Shown here: in pieces, positions 53,353 through 62,228 of the stretch
How positions within the stretch are numbered: position 1 is the stretch's first letter
Layout of the letters: the number at the start of each line of letters is the position of its first letter
NCBI RefSeq assembly: GCF_003925875.1
Contig: NZ_AP019309.1
Coordinates: forward strand, 1,674,001-1,738,000
Length of the DNA: 64,000 bases
Direction of reading: 5' to 3'
Source: Intestinibaculum porci
GTDB taxonomy: Bacteria > Bacillota_I > Bacilli_A > Erysipelotrichales > Coprobacillaceae
Position numbers and translations under genes: made by a program
The notes under the pieces: generated by a model
What the model was told of the DNA's origin: nothing
Seen by the model: only the letters and a program-made list of their open reading frames with translations
Database searches by the model: none

Positions 53353-54242
53353 TTATTTGGAAAACTTTTTTGTGATTCTCTTATTTTTAGCATTTGTGTA
53401 GGTAAAGCTGTGCTCGCGAATAGTCCATATACGATTTTTGTCTTGAGTCCGAGTACGATCAATTTTACCTGCTTTTGTTTTATAAATCTTTGTATGACAT
53501 GTGAGGACAGTAGAACCTAAATATTTTTTATGTTTTCCATTATAATCGATCTTATAGAAACGATAGCTCGCTTTTAATACGTTTTTCTGATTGCTTGTAT
53601 ATGTAGGCTGGCTATAATAGAAAGCCTTCTTTCCCAATGTCTTTCCTGCTAGACTGATGCGCTGTTTTGTATTTACAACTTTCACGCCATCACTTGTAAA
53701 CGTGGCTAAATACGCCTGAGCTGTCTCATCTTCATCTCTGCTGTTTTTTGCAAACACAGCATGTTTATCGTTGATCGCATCATCTTGGATCAGGAAAAGA
53801 TTATCTCCAAGCTTTTGCGTGCTTCCCTTATTGATGTCGTAAGCATTTAAAGTTTGTTTTTCGTCCCTTTTTCGAAAAGAATATAATGACTAGCCTGATC
53901 ATAGCTATTAATTTTTTTCAGAATCGTTTTTGATGTCTTATGGGCGAGATCATACTTTAGCAAATCACCGACATTGCCATTATATTTTGAATAAAAAAGA
54001 TATTTACCATTCGTAAAGGCATAACTATAAGTATCTTGCTGAACCGTCGTATAAGGGCCATTTTTGCTTGTGCTGTAGCAGATACCTTTAAGAGCGTCGT
54101 TCTTAAAATAGTAATTACCAATCTTATTCGCATGGTCATACTCAATAAACTGATAAGCATCTTGTGCATGTACCTGCATGATTGCACCACTTTCCATGGT
54201 GAGTGCCGAAATTAATACACATAATGTTTTTTTCATCTTCAT
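53353..54242 (-). pseudogene. Secreted Tyr/Lys-rich protein, broken by one-base shift
   Basis: Two ORFs (54242-53847 and up to 53353) form one protein of about 296 residues if one base is inserted in the A-rich stretch at 53857-53872. YILFEK then reads on through QTLNAYDINKGSTQKLGDNLF. The N-terminus looks like a signal peptide (MKMKKTLCVLISALTM..MQVHA). The body has repeated YDxxxKxxxYY-type strands, resembling cell-surface beta-propeller-like repeats. As it stands the first part stops at GTKNKL. It could be a pseudogene, a slippage-controlled gene or a base error. Confidence 0.6.
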
Positions 54243-54430
54243 TTTCCTCCCAAAAAATTATGTTATTCTCAAATTATACTGTTTATGATAAGTATTGTAA
54301 TCAGCTATACTGATCATTAAAGGCGTATACTGAAGATCACCTAACAGTATTATAGCATATTTTTACAATATTGATTAAAAATAAGATTATATTGTTTATA
54401 GTCCTGAAGCAAGAGTCTTCATATGCACGC

Positions 54431-54460
54431 AAAAAAAAATGATGGTTGCCCATCATTTTT
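54431..54460 (-). terminator. Terminator of mreC-mreD
   Basis: AAATGATGG-GCAA-CCATCATTT followed by a long T run on the minus strand. Confidence 0.85.
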
Positions 54461-54986
54461 AAGAAAATTCACTTTCATCAGTCTTGAAGTCAAATAAGCT
54501 GTAAATACCATAGACACCAGCACCAATAATCGTATTGATCAGGGTTGTCGGTAAGAGTCTTAAGCGCACAAAGCTTAAGAATGTTAAGGACGTCACATCC
54601 GTTGCGACCATCAGGTAATACACAACCAGCTCCTTAAGTAATAAGATAATAAACATCAAGACTAAATATTCTAATAGCGTAATATGATCATTGCGATAAA
54701 TATAGCTGCGCACAAAGGCGATCGCCACATAGACTAAAACGTAGATTAATAATGAGTTAGAATACACCACGCAATAGTATAAACCACATAATGCACTAAA
54801 GAAGAAACGTTCTGACGGATCATGCAAGGTCATTACCAATAATGTAAACATCATTAACCCGATTGAGGGGATAAAGCTGATGCCCGTCTTAGATAAGTTA
54901 TAAGGCAGGAAAAAGCTGATGATACTATCAAGCAGATAACATACAATCATGATCAGGAAGTTTTTATATAACTGCTTTTCAATCAT
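54459..54986 (-). CDS. mreD: Rod-shape protein MreD
   Basis: 175 residues, about five membrane helices, small and hydrophobic with a charged C-terminus (DFKTDESEFS). Overlap with mreC by four bases and family topology (IPSIGLMMFTLLVMT, GLYYCVVYSNSLLIYVLVYV, LVLMFIILLLKELVVYYLM) identify it. It works with MreC in positioning wall elongation. Confidence 0.85.
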   Translation of the reverse strand: MIEKQLYKNFLIMIVCYLLDSIISFFLPYNLSKTGISFIPSIGLMMFTLLVMTLHDPSERFFFSALCGLYYCVVYSNSLLIYVLVYVAIAFVRSYIYRNDHITLLEYLVLMFIILLLKELVVYYLMVATDVTSLTFLSFVRLRLLPTTLINTIIGAGVYGIYSLFDFKTDESEFS

Positions 54987-55828
54987 GCGTTACTCCTCTG
55001 AACGACCGCTACATAGCTTAAATCATCAAAGTCTACGGATGGTTTGACAGTGACAGTCTTCCCGGTTGCGGAAGCGTTGTTGCTTAAGCCTTTAACAGTG
55101 CCGACAAGAATACCTTTTGGGGTTTTCCCTTTGCCGCCTAAACCACTGGTCGTTACACTTGAACCCACTTTTAATTTATTTACGGTAGAAAGCATCTGCA
55201 CTTTATACGTCTGACTTTCCACATTGTAATCATTTAATAAACCATAATAATATTTACCATTAGACTTGATCATGACCGGCAGCTGCACAGAGCGATCTTC
55301 ACTCGTTAATAAAGTCACCGTTGAAGATACGCGGTTAACACTTGAGACAATCCCGATCATTCCTTTAGACGTAATCACAGCCATGCCTTTCTTCACATTA
55401 GAACCGCTGCCGATATCAATAATGACTTTGTTATCCCAGTTTTCTGAATCACGTTTAATAACCGTTGTATATTTGACTTTATAATCGGTTGGCAGCGATT
55501 TGATCTTAGTAATCGAACGCATTTCCTGTAATTCATCCGCTAATACATTATTCAAAGCCAGCTCTCTGGCATAGTTATCAAGGGAACGTTTTAAACGTTT
55601 GTTTTCACGATAAACTTCTTTGAGTTCATTATATTCCCCTAACACCCCACGTACATAATTCAGTGGTGCTTTGATCACATAATACTCGACATTAGCGACT
55701 GTATCTCTGACTATTCCGGATCCCGGAATATTGTTTGTGCTTGTCAAAAGAGAAATCACACTGGCGGCTACTAGGACAATGGTTATCCAGAACATCCGCT
55801 GACTCCTCTTATCTTTTTTATTAAACAC
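54983..55828 (-). CDS. mreC: Rod-shape protein MreC
   Basis: About 281 residues from a GTG at 55828 preceded by GAGGTGAGG; a TTG start 18 bases earlier is also possible. One membrane helix (FWITIVLVAASVISLL) is followed by a coiled coil (about 65-105) and two beta-barrel subdomains with VIIDIGSGSNVKKGMAVI and GLVG-like IGIVSSVN. It scaffolds PBPs on the outer face. mreB is not adjacent. Confidence 0.92.
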   Translation of the reverse strand: MFNKKDKRSQRMFWITIVLVAASVISLLTSTNNIPGSGIVRDTVANVEYYVIKAPLNYVRGVLGEYNELKEVYRENKRLKRSLDNYARELALNNVLADELQEMRSITKIKSLPTDYKVKYTTVIKRDSENWDNKVIIDIGSGSNVKKGMAVITSKGMIGIVSSVNRVSSTVTLLTSEDRSVQLPVMIKSNGKYYYGLLNDYNVESQTYKVQMLSTVNKLKVGSSVTTSGLGGKGKTPKGILVGTVKGLSNNASATGKTVTVKPSVDFDDLSYVAVVQRSNA

Positions 55829-55877
55829 AGTCCTCACCTCAAGCAAACATTATAGAGGAAGGCTCATTAAATTGCAA

Positions 55878-56558
55878 TTATTTATCGTGTGCGTTATACA
55901 ATGTTTCAGCTTTCATGCTGTAATACTGATGGGCCCCGATAATCAGGTGATCAAGAACATCAATGCCCATCACCTCACCCGCTTCCATTAAGTGCGAGGT
56001 GGCGATTTCATCATCTAAGGAAGGCAGTGCTTCCCCGGAAGGATGGTTATGCACGGCAATCATCGCCGAGCCGTTATGGGCTAAGACTTCTTCAAAGATT
56101 TCTCTAACGGAGATGGTCGTCGCATTATTAGGACCAATAAACATCAGTTTGCGAGCTAATAAGCGATGCTTATAATCTAAAATGAGAATTTCAAAGTGTT
56201 CCTGCTTAAAATCACTCATATCTTTCATATACTCATAAATATCCCGTGGGGTATTGAGTTTAATCCCCGGCTTAATTGGAACATTCAAGCGTTTGGCTAA
56301 TTCGCCAATGGCTAATAACTCTACTGCTTTCGCTTTCTTAATACCTTTGATGCTAATCAGCTTGTGATAGGTAACATGTTTTAAACCCTGCAGCCCATCG
56401 ATTTCTCTTAATAAACGCGTTGCTAAGGTCATAACGGATTCATGACGGGAACCGGTATGTAAACATAAAGCTAATAATTCAGTATTGCTTAACGCACCAA
56501 TCCCCAAGGCAATCGCTTTTTCCCGTGGATTTTCTTCCGGCGGTAAGGATTTGATCAT
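55878..56558 (-). CDS. radC: RadC/JAB-domain protein
   Basis: 226 residues. N-terminal helix-hairpin-helix (LISIKGIKKAKAVELLAIGEL) and C-terminal JAMM metalloprotease-like motif with HNHPSGEALPSLDDEIA. Historically linked to DNA repair; actual role is uncertain. The ATG overlaps by one base the stop of the 54-codon peptide gene upstream, forming TGATG, so it is translationally coupled to that peptide. B. subtilis has maf next to radC and mreB after it; neither is here. Confidence 0.9.
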   Translation of the reverse strand: MIKSLPPEENPREKAIALGIGALSNTELLALCLHTGSRHESVMTLATRLLREIDGLQGLKHVTYHKLISIKGIKKAKAVELLAIGELAKRLNVPIKPGIKLNTPRDIYEYMKDMSDFKQEHFEILILDYKHRLLARKLMFIGPNNATTISVREIFEEVLAHNGSAMIAVHNHPSGEALPSLDDEIATSHLMEAGEVMGIDVLDHLIIGAHQYYSMKAETLYNAHDK

Positions 56559-56722
56559 CAGTCATTCCCCCATTCAATAGTAATAATCTTCGGCAGGGAA
56601 ATGCGGCCGCGCTTTGAGCGCCATAAACGATAGAACGCGGCGCCTAATAAGGCATAGACAATATACTTCATCGGACCACCGCCATTTAAGCTGCGCATCT
56701 TTTCTTCAGACAATTCATACAT
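56558..56722 (-). CDS. 54-residue peptide with double-glycine secretion leader
   Basis: The ORF starts MYELSEEKMRSLNGG and continues with 39 residues, GPMKYIVYALLGAAFYRLW, a basic SKRGR, then ISLPKIITIEWGND. Relative to GG at -2/-1, Leu is at -12, Ser -11, Met -7 and Leu -4, matching the double-glycine leader used by class II bacteriocins and peptide pheromones for export by peptidase-containing ABC transporters. The mature part is a hydrophobic helix and a basic segment. No transporter or immunity gene is near. It overlaps radC by one base. The ribosome site is weak. Function is inferred from the leader only. Confidence 0.65.
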   Translation of the reverse strand: MYELSEEKMRSLNGGGPMKYIVYALLGAAFYRLWRSKRGRISLPKIITIEWGND

Positions 56723-56847
56723 ATAATCAACCGCTATAAGTGTGGCGAGGAAAGACTTATAGTTTTCCTTTCAAGAGTCAGGGGCCACCAGGCTTTCATC
56801 TCCCCCTACTTAATTAAAGACATTTCAGGGAGTGAATCTCACAAAAA
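56723..56847 (-). promoter_or_regulatory. Structured leader of the peptide-radC unit
   Basis: The 125 bases between the valS terminator and the peptide contain an AGGGG/CCCCT stem enclosing GCC-TGGT-GGC, and a perfect 8-base inverted repeat CTATAAGT..ACTTATAG spaced by 13, ending 13 bases before the ATG. These may form an RNA switch or operator. I did not match them to a known riboswitch. TTGAAA nearby could be a -35, but no good -10 was seen. Confidence 0.4.
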
Positions 56848-56878
56848 AAATGAGGAAAAATTTTCCTCATTTCTTATC
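56848..56878 (-). terminator. Terminator of valS
   Basis: ATGAGGAAAA-TTTTTCCTCAT followed by TTTTTTT on the minus strand. Confidence 0.85.
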
Positions 56879-56880
56879 GC

Positions 56881-59499
56881 TTACTCAAAGCTTGCTAATT
56901 TTTCTTTAGCAGCTTTATATTTAGCCTCATAATCAGCCTGTTTTTTCTTTTCTGCTTCAACTTTTGCAGCTGGCGCTTTATTGACGAAGTTTGGATTAGA
57001 AAGCATTTTCTTCGAACGTTCAAGTTCTTTTTCTAACTTTGCAATTTCCTTTTCAGCTTTCGCTTTTTCCGCTTCCATATCAATGTAAGCTCCTAAGTTG
57101 ATCGATAACGTATTCCCGCCTTTGATGACTGCATTCGCGCTATTGCGATCAACCGGCAGGTTGTAGCCAGCCACTTTCGCATTAACTAACTTAGCAATAA
57201 ATGGTGCCATATCCTGAAGTAAATCTTCTAAGTCATCGCTGTTTGTCGACATGATATATGCGACTTCAACGCTGTTTTTGATGACGTACTGATGTCTGAT
57301 TTCACGAATGGCTTTGACGATATCAATTAAGTAAGCGAACTGATCATCAATCTTATCATTAGCGAAACGTTCATCAGCTTCCGGCCAAGAAGCGATCACA
57401 ATCGATTCTGCTTTATGAGGAATCGCCTGATAGATTTCTTCCGTCACAAATGGCATGAATGGATGTAATAAACGTAACGTCGCATTTAAGACATACACTA
57501 AAGTCGAACGCGTGGCGATCTTGGCTTGCTGATCATCACCATTTAAAGTTTCTTTCGCTAATTCGATATACCATGAACAGAATTCATTCCAGATAAAGTC
57601 ATATAATTCAGAGCCAACATTTCCAAATTCAAATTTATCCATATTGTTATTGACGGAAGTAATGACTTCGTTTAAACGGTTTAAGATCCACTGATCAGGT
57701 AAGTTCAAATGCTCTAAAGTAATATCATCATAGCTCATATCTTCATCAATATTCATTAAAACGAAACGTGCGGAGTTCCAGATCTTATTGATAAAGTGGG
57801 AAATGGATTCCAGTTTTGATGGAACATAACGCATATCCTGACCAGGTGCGGTATTGTTCGTTAAGAAGAAACGTAATGTATCCGCTCCATACTGATCAAT
57901 AACATCCATTGGATCAACCCCGTTGCCTAAAGATTTTGACATCTTACGACCCTGTTCATCACGGATTAAACCATGGATTAAAACATGATTGAAAGGACGA
58001 CGTTTAGTGAATTCTAAAGACTGGAAGATCATTCTTGAAACCCAGAAGAAGATGATATCATAACCAGTCACTAAGGTATCCGTTGGGAAATAACGCTTGA
58101 ATAATGGCGCCTCAGTGTCTGGCCAGCCCATTGTACTAAATGGCCATAACGCACTTGAGAACCAGGTATCTAAGACATCTTCATCCTGTTTCCAGTTTTC
58201 AATATCTTTTGGCGCTTCTTTACCGACATAGACTTCGCCCGTCTGTTTATTATACCAGGCTGGAATCTGATGCCCCCACCATAACTGACGGGAAATACAC
58301 CAGTCTTCAATGTTTTCCATCCACTGGGTAAAAGTCTTTTCAAAACGTTCAGGAACAAAGTTAACTTTGTCATCTGTTTCCTGATTCTTTAAAGCGGCCT
58401 GGGCTAATGGTTTCATCTTGACGAACCACTGCTTAGATAAACGCGGTTCCACGATCGCATGAGAACGTTCACTATGACCAACCGGATGGACGATTTCTTC
58501 AATATGATCCACGACGCCAGCGGCTTCAAAATCTTTCACTAAAGCATCACGGCATTCAAAGCGATCCATGCCTTCATATTTACCGCATAACGCATTCATA
58601 TGACCATCATCAGTCATACAAATTGGCATTGCTAAACCATATTTCTTACCTAAAGCAAAGTCATTAGGGTCATGGGCTGGCGTACATTTCATAACGCTGG
58701 TCCCTTTGCCAAGTTCGATATAATCATCAGCCATGATTGGTAAAGCTTCACCATTAGCTGGGTTGATGGCTTTCATGCCAACATATTTGGTATAACGTTC
58801 ATCATCAGGGTGAACGAAAATCGCCGTATCCCCAAACATTGTTTCCGGACGCGTCGTTGCAACAACTAAGGTATCATCACTGCCTTCAATCTTATATTTG
58901 AAGTAGTACATATAGCCTTTGATATCTTTATGGTACACTTCGATATCCGATAAAGCGGTTCTCTGAACAGGGTCCCAGTTAATAATACGTTCGCCCTGAT
59001 AAATCAGACCTTTGTTGTAAAGGGTGACGAAAACGGTCTTTACCGCTTCGCTTAAACCTTCGTCTAACGTGAAACGTTCTTTCGAATAATCCAAAGATAA
59101 GCCTAATTTGGCCCACTGGCTACGAATAATAGACGCATATTCTTCTTTCCAGCTCCAGGCTTTTTCTAAGAATTTTTCACGGCCTAAATCATAACGAGAG
59201 AGACCTTCTTCACGCATTCGGGCTTCAACTTTCGCCTGTGTGGCGATACCGGCATGGTCCATTCCTGGCAGCCATAAAGCATCATAGCCCTGCATTCTTT
59301 TATAACGGATAATAATATCCTGAAGGGTTGTATCCCAGGCATGTCCTAAATGTAATTTCCCGGTGACATTTGGTGGCGGAATAACGATACTGTATGGTTT
59401 TTTAGACGTATCGCCCGCTTCAAAATAGCCTTTCTTAACCCAGTTGTCATATTTATCACCTTCTACTTGATGGTGATCATACTTATCTTGTAGTTTCAT
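56881..59499 (-). CDS. valS: Valyl-tRNA synthetase
   Basis: 872 residues from the ATG at 59499, which has AAAGGAG upstream. Class I motifs: [15 protein letters not shown] (HIGH) and [14 protein letters not shown] (KMSKS). An editing domain lies between them, and a C-terminal coiled coil with [21 protein letters not shown] is the ValS arm. It overlaps the upstream 212-residue gene by 17 bp, so both are read from the T-box-controlled transcript. folC and comC, which follow valS in B. subtilis, are missing. Confidence 0.97.
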   Translation of the reverse strand: MKLQDKYDHHQVEGDKYDNWVKKGYFEAGDTSKKPYSIVIPPPNVTGKLHLGHAWDTTLQDIIIRYKRMQGYDALWLPGMDHAGIATQAKVEARMREEGLSRYDLGREKFLEKAWSWKEEYASIIRSQWAKLGLSLDYSKERFTLDEGLSEAVKTVFVTLYNKGLIYQGERIINWDPVQRTALSDIEVYHKDIKGYMYYFKYKIEGSDDTLVVATTRPETMFGDTAIFVHPDDERYTKYVGMKAINPANGEALPIMADDYIELGKGTSVMKCTPAHDPNDFALGKKYGLAMPICMTDDGHMNALCGKYEGMDRFECRDALVKDFEAAGVVDHIEEIVHPVGHSERSHAIVEPRLSKQWFVKMKPLAQAALKNQETDDKVNFVPERFEKTFTQWMENIEDWCISRQLWWGHQIPAWYNKQTGEVYVGKEAPKDIENWKQDEDVLDTWFSSALWPFSTMGWPDTEAPLFKRYFPTDTLVTGYDIIFFWVSRMIFQSLEFTKRRPFNHVLIHGLIRDEQGRKMSKSLGNGVDPMDVIDQYGADTLRFFLTNNTAPGQDMRYVPSKLESISHFINKIWNSARFVLMNIDEDMSYDDITLEHLNLPDQWILNRLNEVITSVNNNMDKFEFGNVGSELYDFIWNEFCSWYIELAKETLNGDDQQAKIATRSTLVYVLNATLRLLHPFMPFVTEEIYQAIPHKAESIVIASWPEADERFANDKIDDQFAYLIDIVKAIREIRHQYVIKNSVEVAYIMSTNSDDLEDLLQDMAPFIAKLVNAKVAGYNLPVDRNSANAVIKGGNTLSINLGAYIDMEAEKAKAEKEIAKLEKELERSKKMLSNPNFVNKAPAAKVEAEKKKQADYEAKYKAAKEKLASFE

Positions 59500-60121
59500 C
59501 TTCTTCTCCTTTAAATAATTCTTTGTTTTCTCTGATATAGCTGATAACTTTCTTTTCAAAGTTTGTCCCGGCAATCATTGATTTATAGGCGGCGGTAAAA
59601 TCAGAAAAGTTATATTTCGCATACTCCCCGTCTTCTTCATCAGCGCGCATACCTTCCATGACTTCATTTAAACGCTTGGCGGCGTTTAACAGTTCAATGA
59701 ATTCGGGCGCTTTGACATTGGTGAAGATGTCATCGATCGCGTCAACGTATGGTGCCATCGCCGGTGTCATAAAGAAGGAACGTAAACCAATGGAACTCGT
59801 TAAACACTGATTGATGTTGTAAATCCCATAGACGGTCTTTTCCACTTCATTGAGATGATCGAAGTAATTTTCATCTTCGTCTTCTTTCCGCTGGCATTCT
59901 AAGACAATCGCCCCCGGCAGATTCTCATCTTCACATTCATCGATGAGTGCCGGCGTAAGATGCGCATATTTGTCTTTGAAATCCGCTAGGCGCGCAGCTT
60001 GTCTGACTTTACGCTTGCGGCTTTTGTGTAATAAACGGATTAACACAAAGGCAAAAACAAACAGCGCCGCAAAAAAGAAGATCCAGGTAAAAAGAATCGC
60101 GGTCGCATTTCCTTGCTGCAT
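59483..60121 (-). CDS. Single-pass membrane protein co-transcribed with valS
   Basis: 212 residues. An N-terminal membrane helix ([22 protein letters not shown], about 7-28) is followed by a very basic stretch and a cytoplasmic helical domain of about 160 residues with [29 protein letters not shown] and repeated acidic segments. I do not recognise the family with certainty. It lies between the T-box leader and valS and overlaps valS by 17 bp, so its synthesis should rise when valyl-tRNA is short. Its role is unknown. Confidence 0.65.
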   Translation of the reverse strand: MQQGNATAILFTWIFFFAALFVFAFVLIRLLHKSRKRKVRQAARLADFKDKYAHLTPALIDECEDENLPGAIVLECQRKEDEDENYFDHLNEVEKTVYGIYNINQCLTSSIGLRSFFMTPAMAPYVDAIDDIFTNVKAPEFIELLNAAKRLNEVMEGMRADEEDGEYAKYNFSDFTAAYKSMIAGTNFEKKVISYIRENKELFKGEEDETTR

Positions 60122-60141
60122 AATGTCCCCCCTTTACTTAT

Positions 60142-60352
60142 AAAAAAACGAGGCATCGCAAAGGACGATGTCTCGTGGTACCACCTTTTTTCGCATATTG
60201 CTATGCCTCAAAACTTTAACGCAGTTCTACGAAATAAGCTACTTCATTCACCTATTTAGCTCCCAGGCTACCTTCCATAACACTCCATGTCTCTTTTCAC
60301 CAGCTAAGACTCTCTTTAATGCAGGCGGTTATGTACTCCTCCTGTTCAACGC
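60142..60352 (-). promoter_or_regulatory. T-box leader of the valS operon
   Basis: The leader has the T-box sequence GGTGGTACCACG (about 60174-60186), an AGAGAG and GCTGGTGAAAAG stem I arrangement upstream, and an intrinsic terminator CGAGACATCG/CGATGCCTCG followed by seven T at 60142-60176. Uncharged tRNA binding would favour the antiterminator. GTA in AAGGTAGCC is a plausible valine specifier, but I could not fold the RNA to confirm it. Confidence 0.85.
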
Positions 60353-60358
60353 ATGTCT

Positions 60359-60387
60359 ATTCTATCAAAGCCCAGGCTATTCGTCAA
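60359..60387 (-). promoter_or_regulatory. Promoter of the T-box/valS operon
   Basis: TTGACG at 60382-60387, 17-base spacer, TAGAAT at 60359-60364 on the minus strand. The -35 overlaps the stop codon of the PTS IIB gene. Confidence 0.75.
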
Positions 60388-60695
60388 TGGACGGCGCGAT
60401 TTTCAATCAGAGATAAAGCTGTTTTTAAAACGTTTTCGCCATCCATCATCCCATAGTCACGCATTGAGATCATCGCACAAGGCGCATTTAAATCCTTCGT
60501 TAATTTGTCTTTGGCATAAAGAACCTGCGGACCTAGTAAAATGCAATCCGCATTTTCACCTTCCTGATGCACCTGACCCGCTCCCACGGCGATAATATTC
60601 GCGTCAATACCCTGTTCTCTCGCTGATCGTTTCATTTTCTCGACAAGCAGGCTGGTGGACATACCTGATGCGCAGCAAATGACAATTTTATACAT
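60384..60695 (-). CDS. PTS sugar transporter IIB component (lactose/cellobiose family)
   Basis: 103 residues. The phospho-accepting Cys8 is in ICCASGMSTSLLVEKM, the lactose/cellobiose IIB signature. A stand-alone IIB domain carries phosphate from IIA to the sugar bound in IIC. No IIA or IIC gene is adjacent, so it is an orphan. The substrate could be cellobiose, chitobiose or another diglycoside. The stop overlaps the valS promoter. Confidence 0.85.
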   Translation of the reverse strand: MYKIVICCASGMSTSLLVEKMKRSAREQGIDANIIAVGAGQVHQEGENADCILLGPQVLYAKDKLTKDLNAPCAMISMRDYGMMDGENVLKTALSLIENRAVH

Positions 60696-60754
60696 ATGAT
60701 GTCACCCCATTTCCTATTTCTATTATAAGTGTAATGGCTTTCAAAAGCAAAACA

Positions 60755-61588
60755 TTACTGATGATGAAGTGTCACTAATGTCATTTCTGGCGGATTAAGG
60801 ACGCGCAAAGCAATATCACTAGCGCCAAGCCCCGCCGAGATATACATTTTCGTTGCCCCTTTTTCAAAAAGTCCGCGATCATATGTTGGAAACAGCTTCT
60901 GATGCGGCGCCACTAACGCGCCAATAAAAGGAAAACGAATTTGCCCGGCATGGGTATGGCCACATAAGACGAGCGGGATTTGATGCTTGACATAGACATC
61001 AAAACATTCCGGCCGATGACTTAATAAAATGCGATACATTTGACTTTCTCCTAAACCCTTGACCTCTTCGTCGATGATTTGAGCCTGTTCAATGGTTTTA
61101 TGGGCTTTAAAGCTTGGATCATCAATCCCGGAAAGCAAGATTTCATCTTTGCCCTGATACAGTCTTACCGTTTCATTTCGTAAAACCGTAACACCGCATA
61201 TTTTTAATCCTAAAATGAATTGCATGAGGTCCGTTTTATTAAGCAATGTCTCATGATTACCGCAAATAAAATAGACGGGCGCAATCGTCTGTAAGCTTTT
61301 CACATAGTCAATGACTTCCCCTAGCGGTGTGTGACTATTAACGATCACATCACCCGTGATGACAATCAGATCTGGCGCACAGCTTTTCGCTTTTTTCAAA
61401 AGTCGATGCTGTTTATAGCCAAACTTAGCCTGATGGACATCGGTAATCTGTAAGATACGAAAGCCATCGAAGCTCACTGGAATCCTTTCATCGGCAATAT
61501 CTAATCGTTTGATAGTCAGACTTTTGTTATCCCGCACATACATCGTCATGAGCGCACCTAGCGCCAGTGGTATTAAGGCTTTTTTCAT
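60755..61588 (-). CDS. Membrane-anchored metallophosphoesterase (YkuE/YaeI-like)
   Basis: 277 residues from the ATG at 61588, which has GGAGGAT upstream. A short hydrophobic N-terminus (ALIPLALGALMTMYV) precedes a calcineurin-like core: ITDVHQAKFG, VITGDVI, CGNHET, LLSHRPE and CGHTHAGQIRFP. YkuE and its relatives hydrolyse envelope or lipid phosphates on the outer face; substrate here is unknown. It has no clear partner gene. Confidence 0.85.
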   Translation of the reverse strand: MKKALIPLALGALMTMYVRDNKSLTIKRLDIADERIPVSFDGFRILQITDVHQAKFGYKQHRLLKKAKSCAPDLIVITGDVIVNSHTPLGEVIDYVKSLQTIAPVYFICGNHETLLNKTDLMQFILGLKICGVTVLRNETVRLYQGKDEILLSGIDDPSFKAHKTIEQAQIIDEEVKGLGESQMYRILLSHRPECFDVYVKHQIPLVLCGHTHAGQIRFPFIGALVAPHQKLFPTYDRGLFEKGATKMYISAGLGASDIALRVLNPPEMTLVTLHHQ

Positions 61589-61628
61589 AGCGATCCTCCT
61601 GAAAGACAAAAAGCCAGGATACCCTGAC

Positions 61629-62219
61629 TTAATGACATAATTTTAAAATTTCTTCCCAAACCTGTTCCACGCCGACTTTCTTCAAGGAAGAGAATCGAAT
61701 AAAGACATCATGTTCTTCATCGAATCCTAAATCATCTTTAATAATCTTTTCATTCTTCTTCAGATCATTACGTTTTAACTTATCTTCTTTAGTCGCCACG
61801 ACAATGACAGGAATTTTATAATATTTCGCATAGTCATACATCGTGAGATCATCATCTTTAGGCGGATGACGATAGTCCACTAACAGAATTAAAGCTCTTA
61901 AGTTTTTACGCTTAGTAACGTAGGTTTCAAACATTTCCCCAAACTGGGCAATGATCTTTGGCGGCACTTTCGCATAGCCGTAACCAGGCACGTCAACTAA
62001 ACGCAGTTCATCATTGACATTAAAGAAGTTCAGCGTCCGGGTTTTACCAGGTGTCGAAGACACCTTGGCAAGACCTTCGGTATGGGTAATAGTATTAATA
62101 AAGCTTGATTTTCCGACATTAGAGCGACCAGCCATAATGAACTCTGGTTCATCACCGGCAGGCCACTGTGACTCCCAGGCAGCACAGCAGATAAATTCTG
62201 CTTTTTTAATGGTATACAT
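61629..62219 (-). CDS. engB: Ribosome biogenesis GTPase EngB (YsxC)
   Basis: 196 residues from the ATG at 62219, chosen for AGGTGAAG; a GTG nine bases earlier overlaps that site. It helps assemble the 50S subunit. G1 GRSNVGKSSFINTI, G2 region KVSSTPGKTRTLNFF, G3 DVPGYGYAKVP and G4 ATKEDKLKR are intact. It follows lon by 9 bp, as in B. subtilis. Confidence 0.96.
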   Translation of the reverse strand: MYTIKKAEFICCAAWESQWPAGDEPEFIMAGRSNVGKSSFINTITHTEGLAKVSSTPGKTRTLNFFNVNDELRLVDVPGYGYAKVPPKIIAQFGEMFETYVTKRKNLRALILLVDYRHPPKDDDLTMYDYAKYYKIPVIVVATKEDKLKRNDLKKNEKIIKDDLGFDEEHDVFIRFSSLKKVGVEQVWEEILKLCH

Positions 62220-62228
62220 CGTCTTCAC

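Noticed and set aside
56750-56815. Fluoride, c-di-GMP or other known riboswitch before the peptide gene
   Set aside because: Stems are present, but the conserved bases of those classes could not be aligned; left as an unassigned leader.
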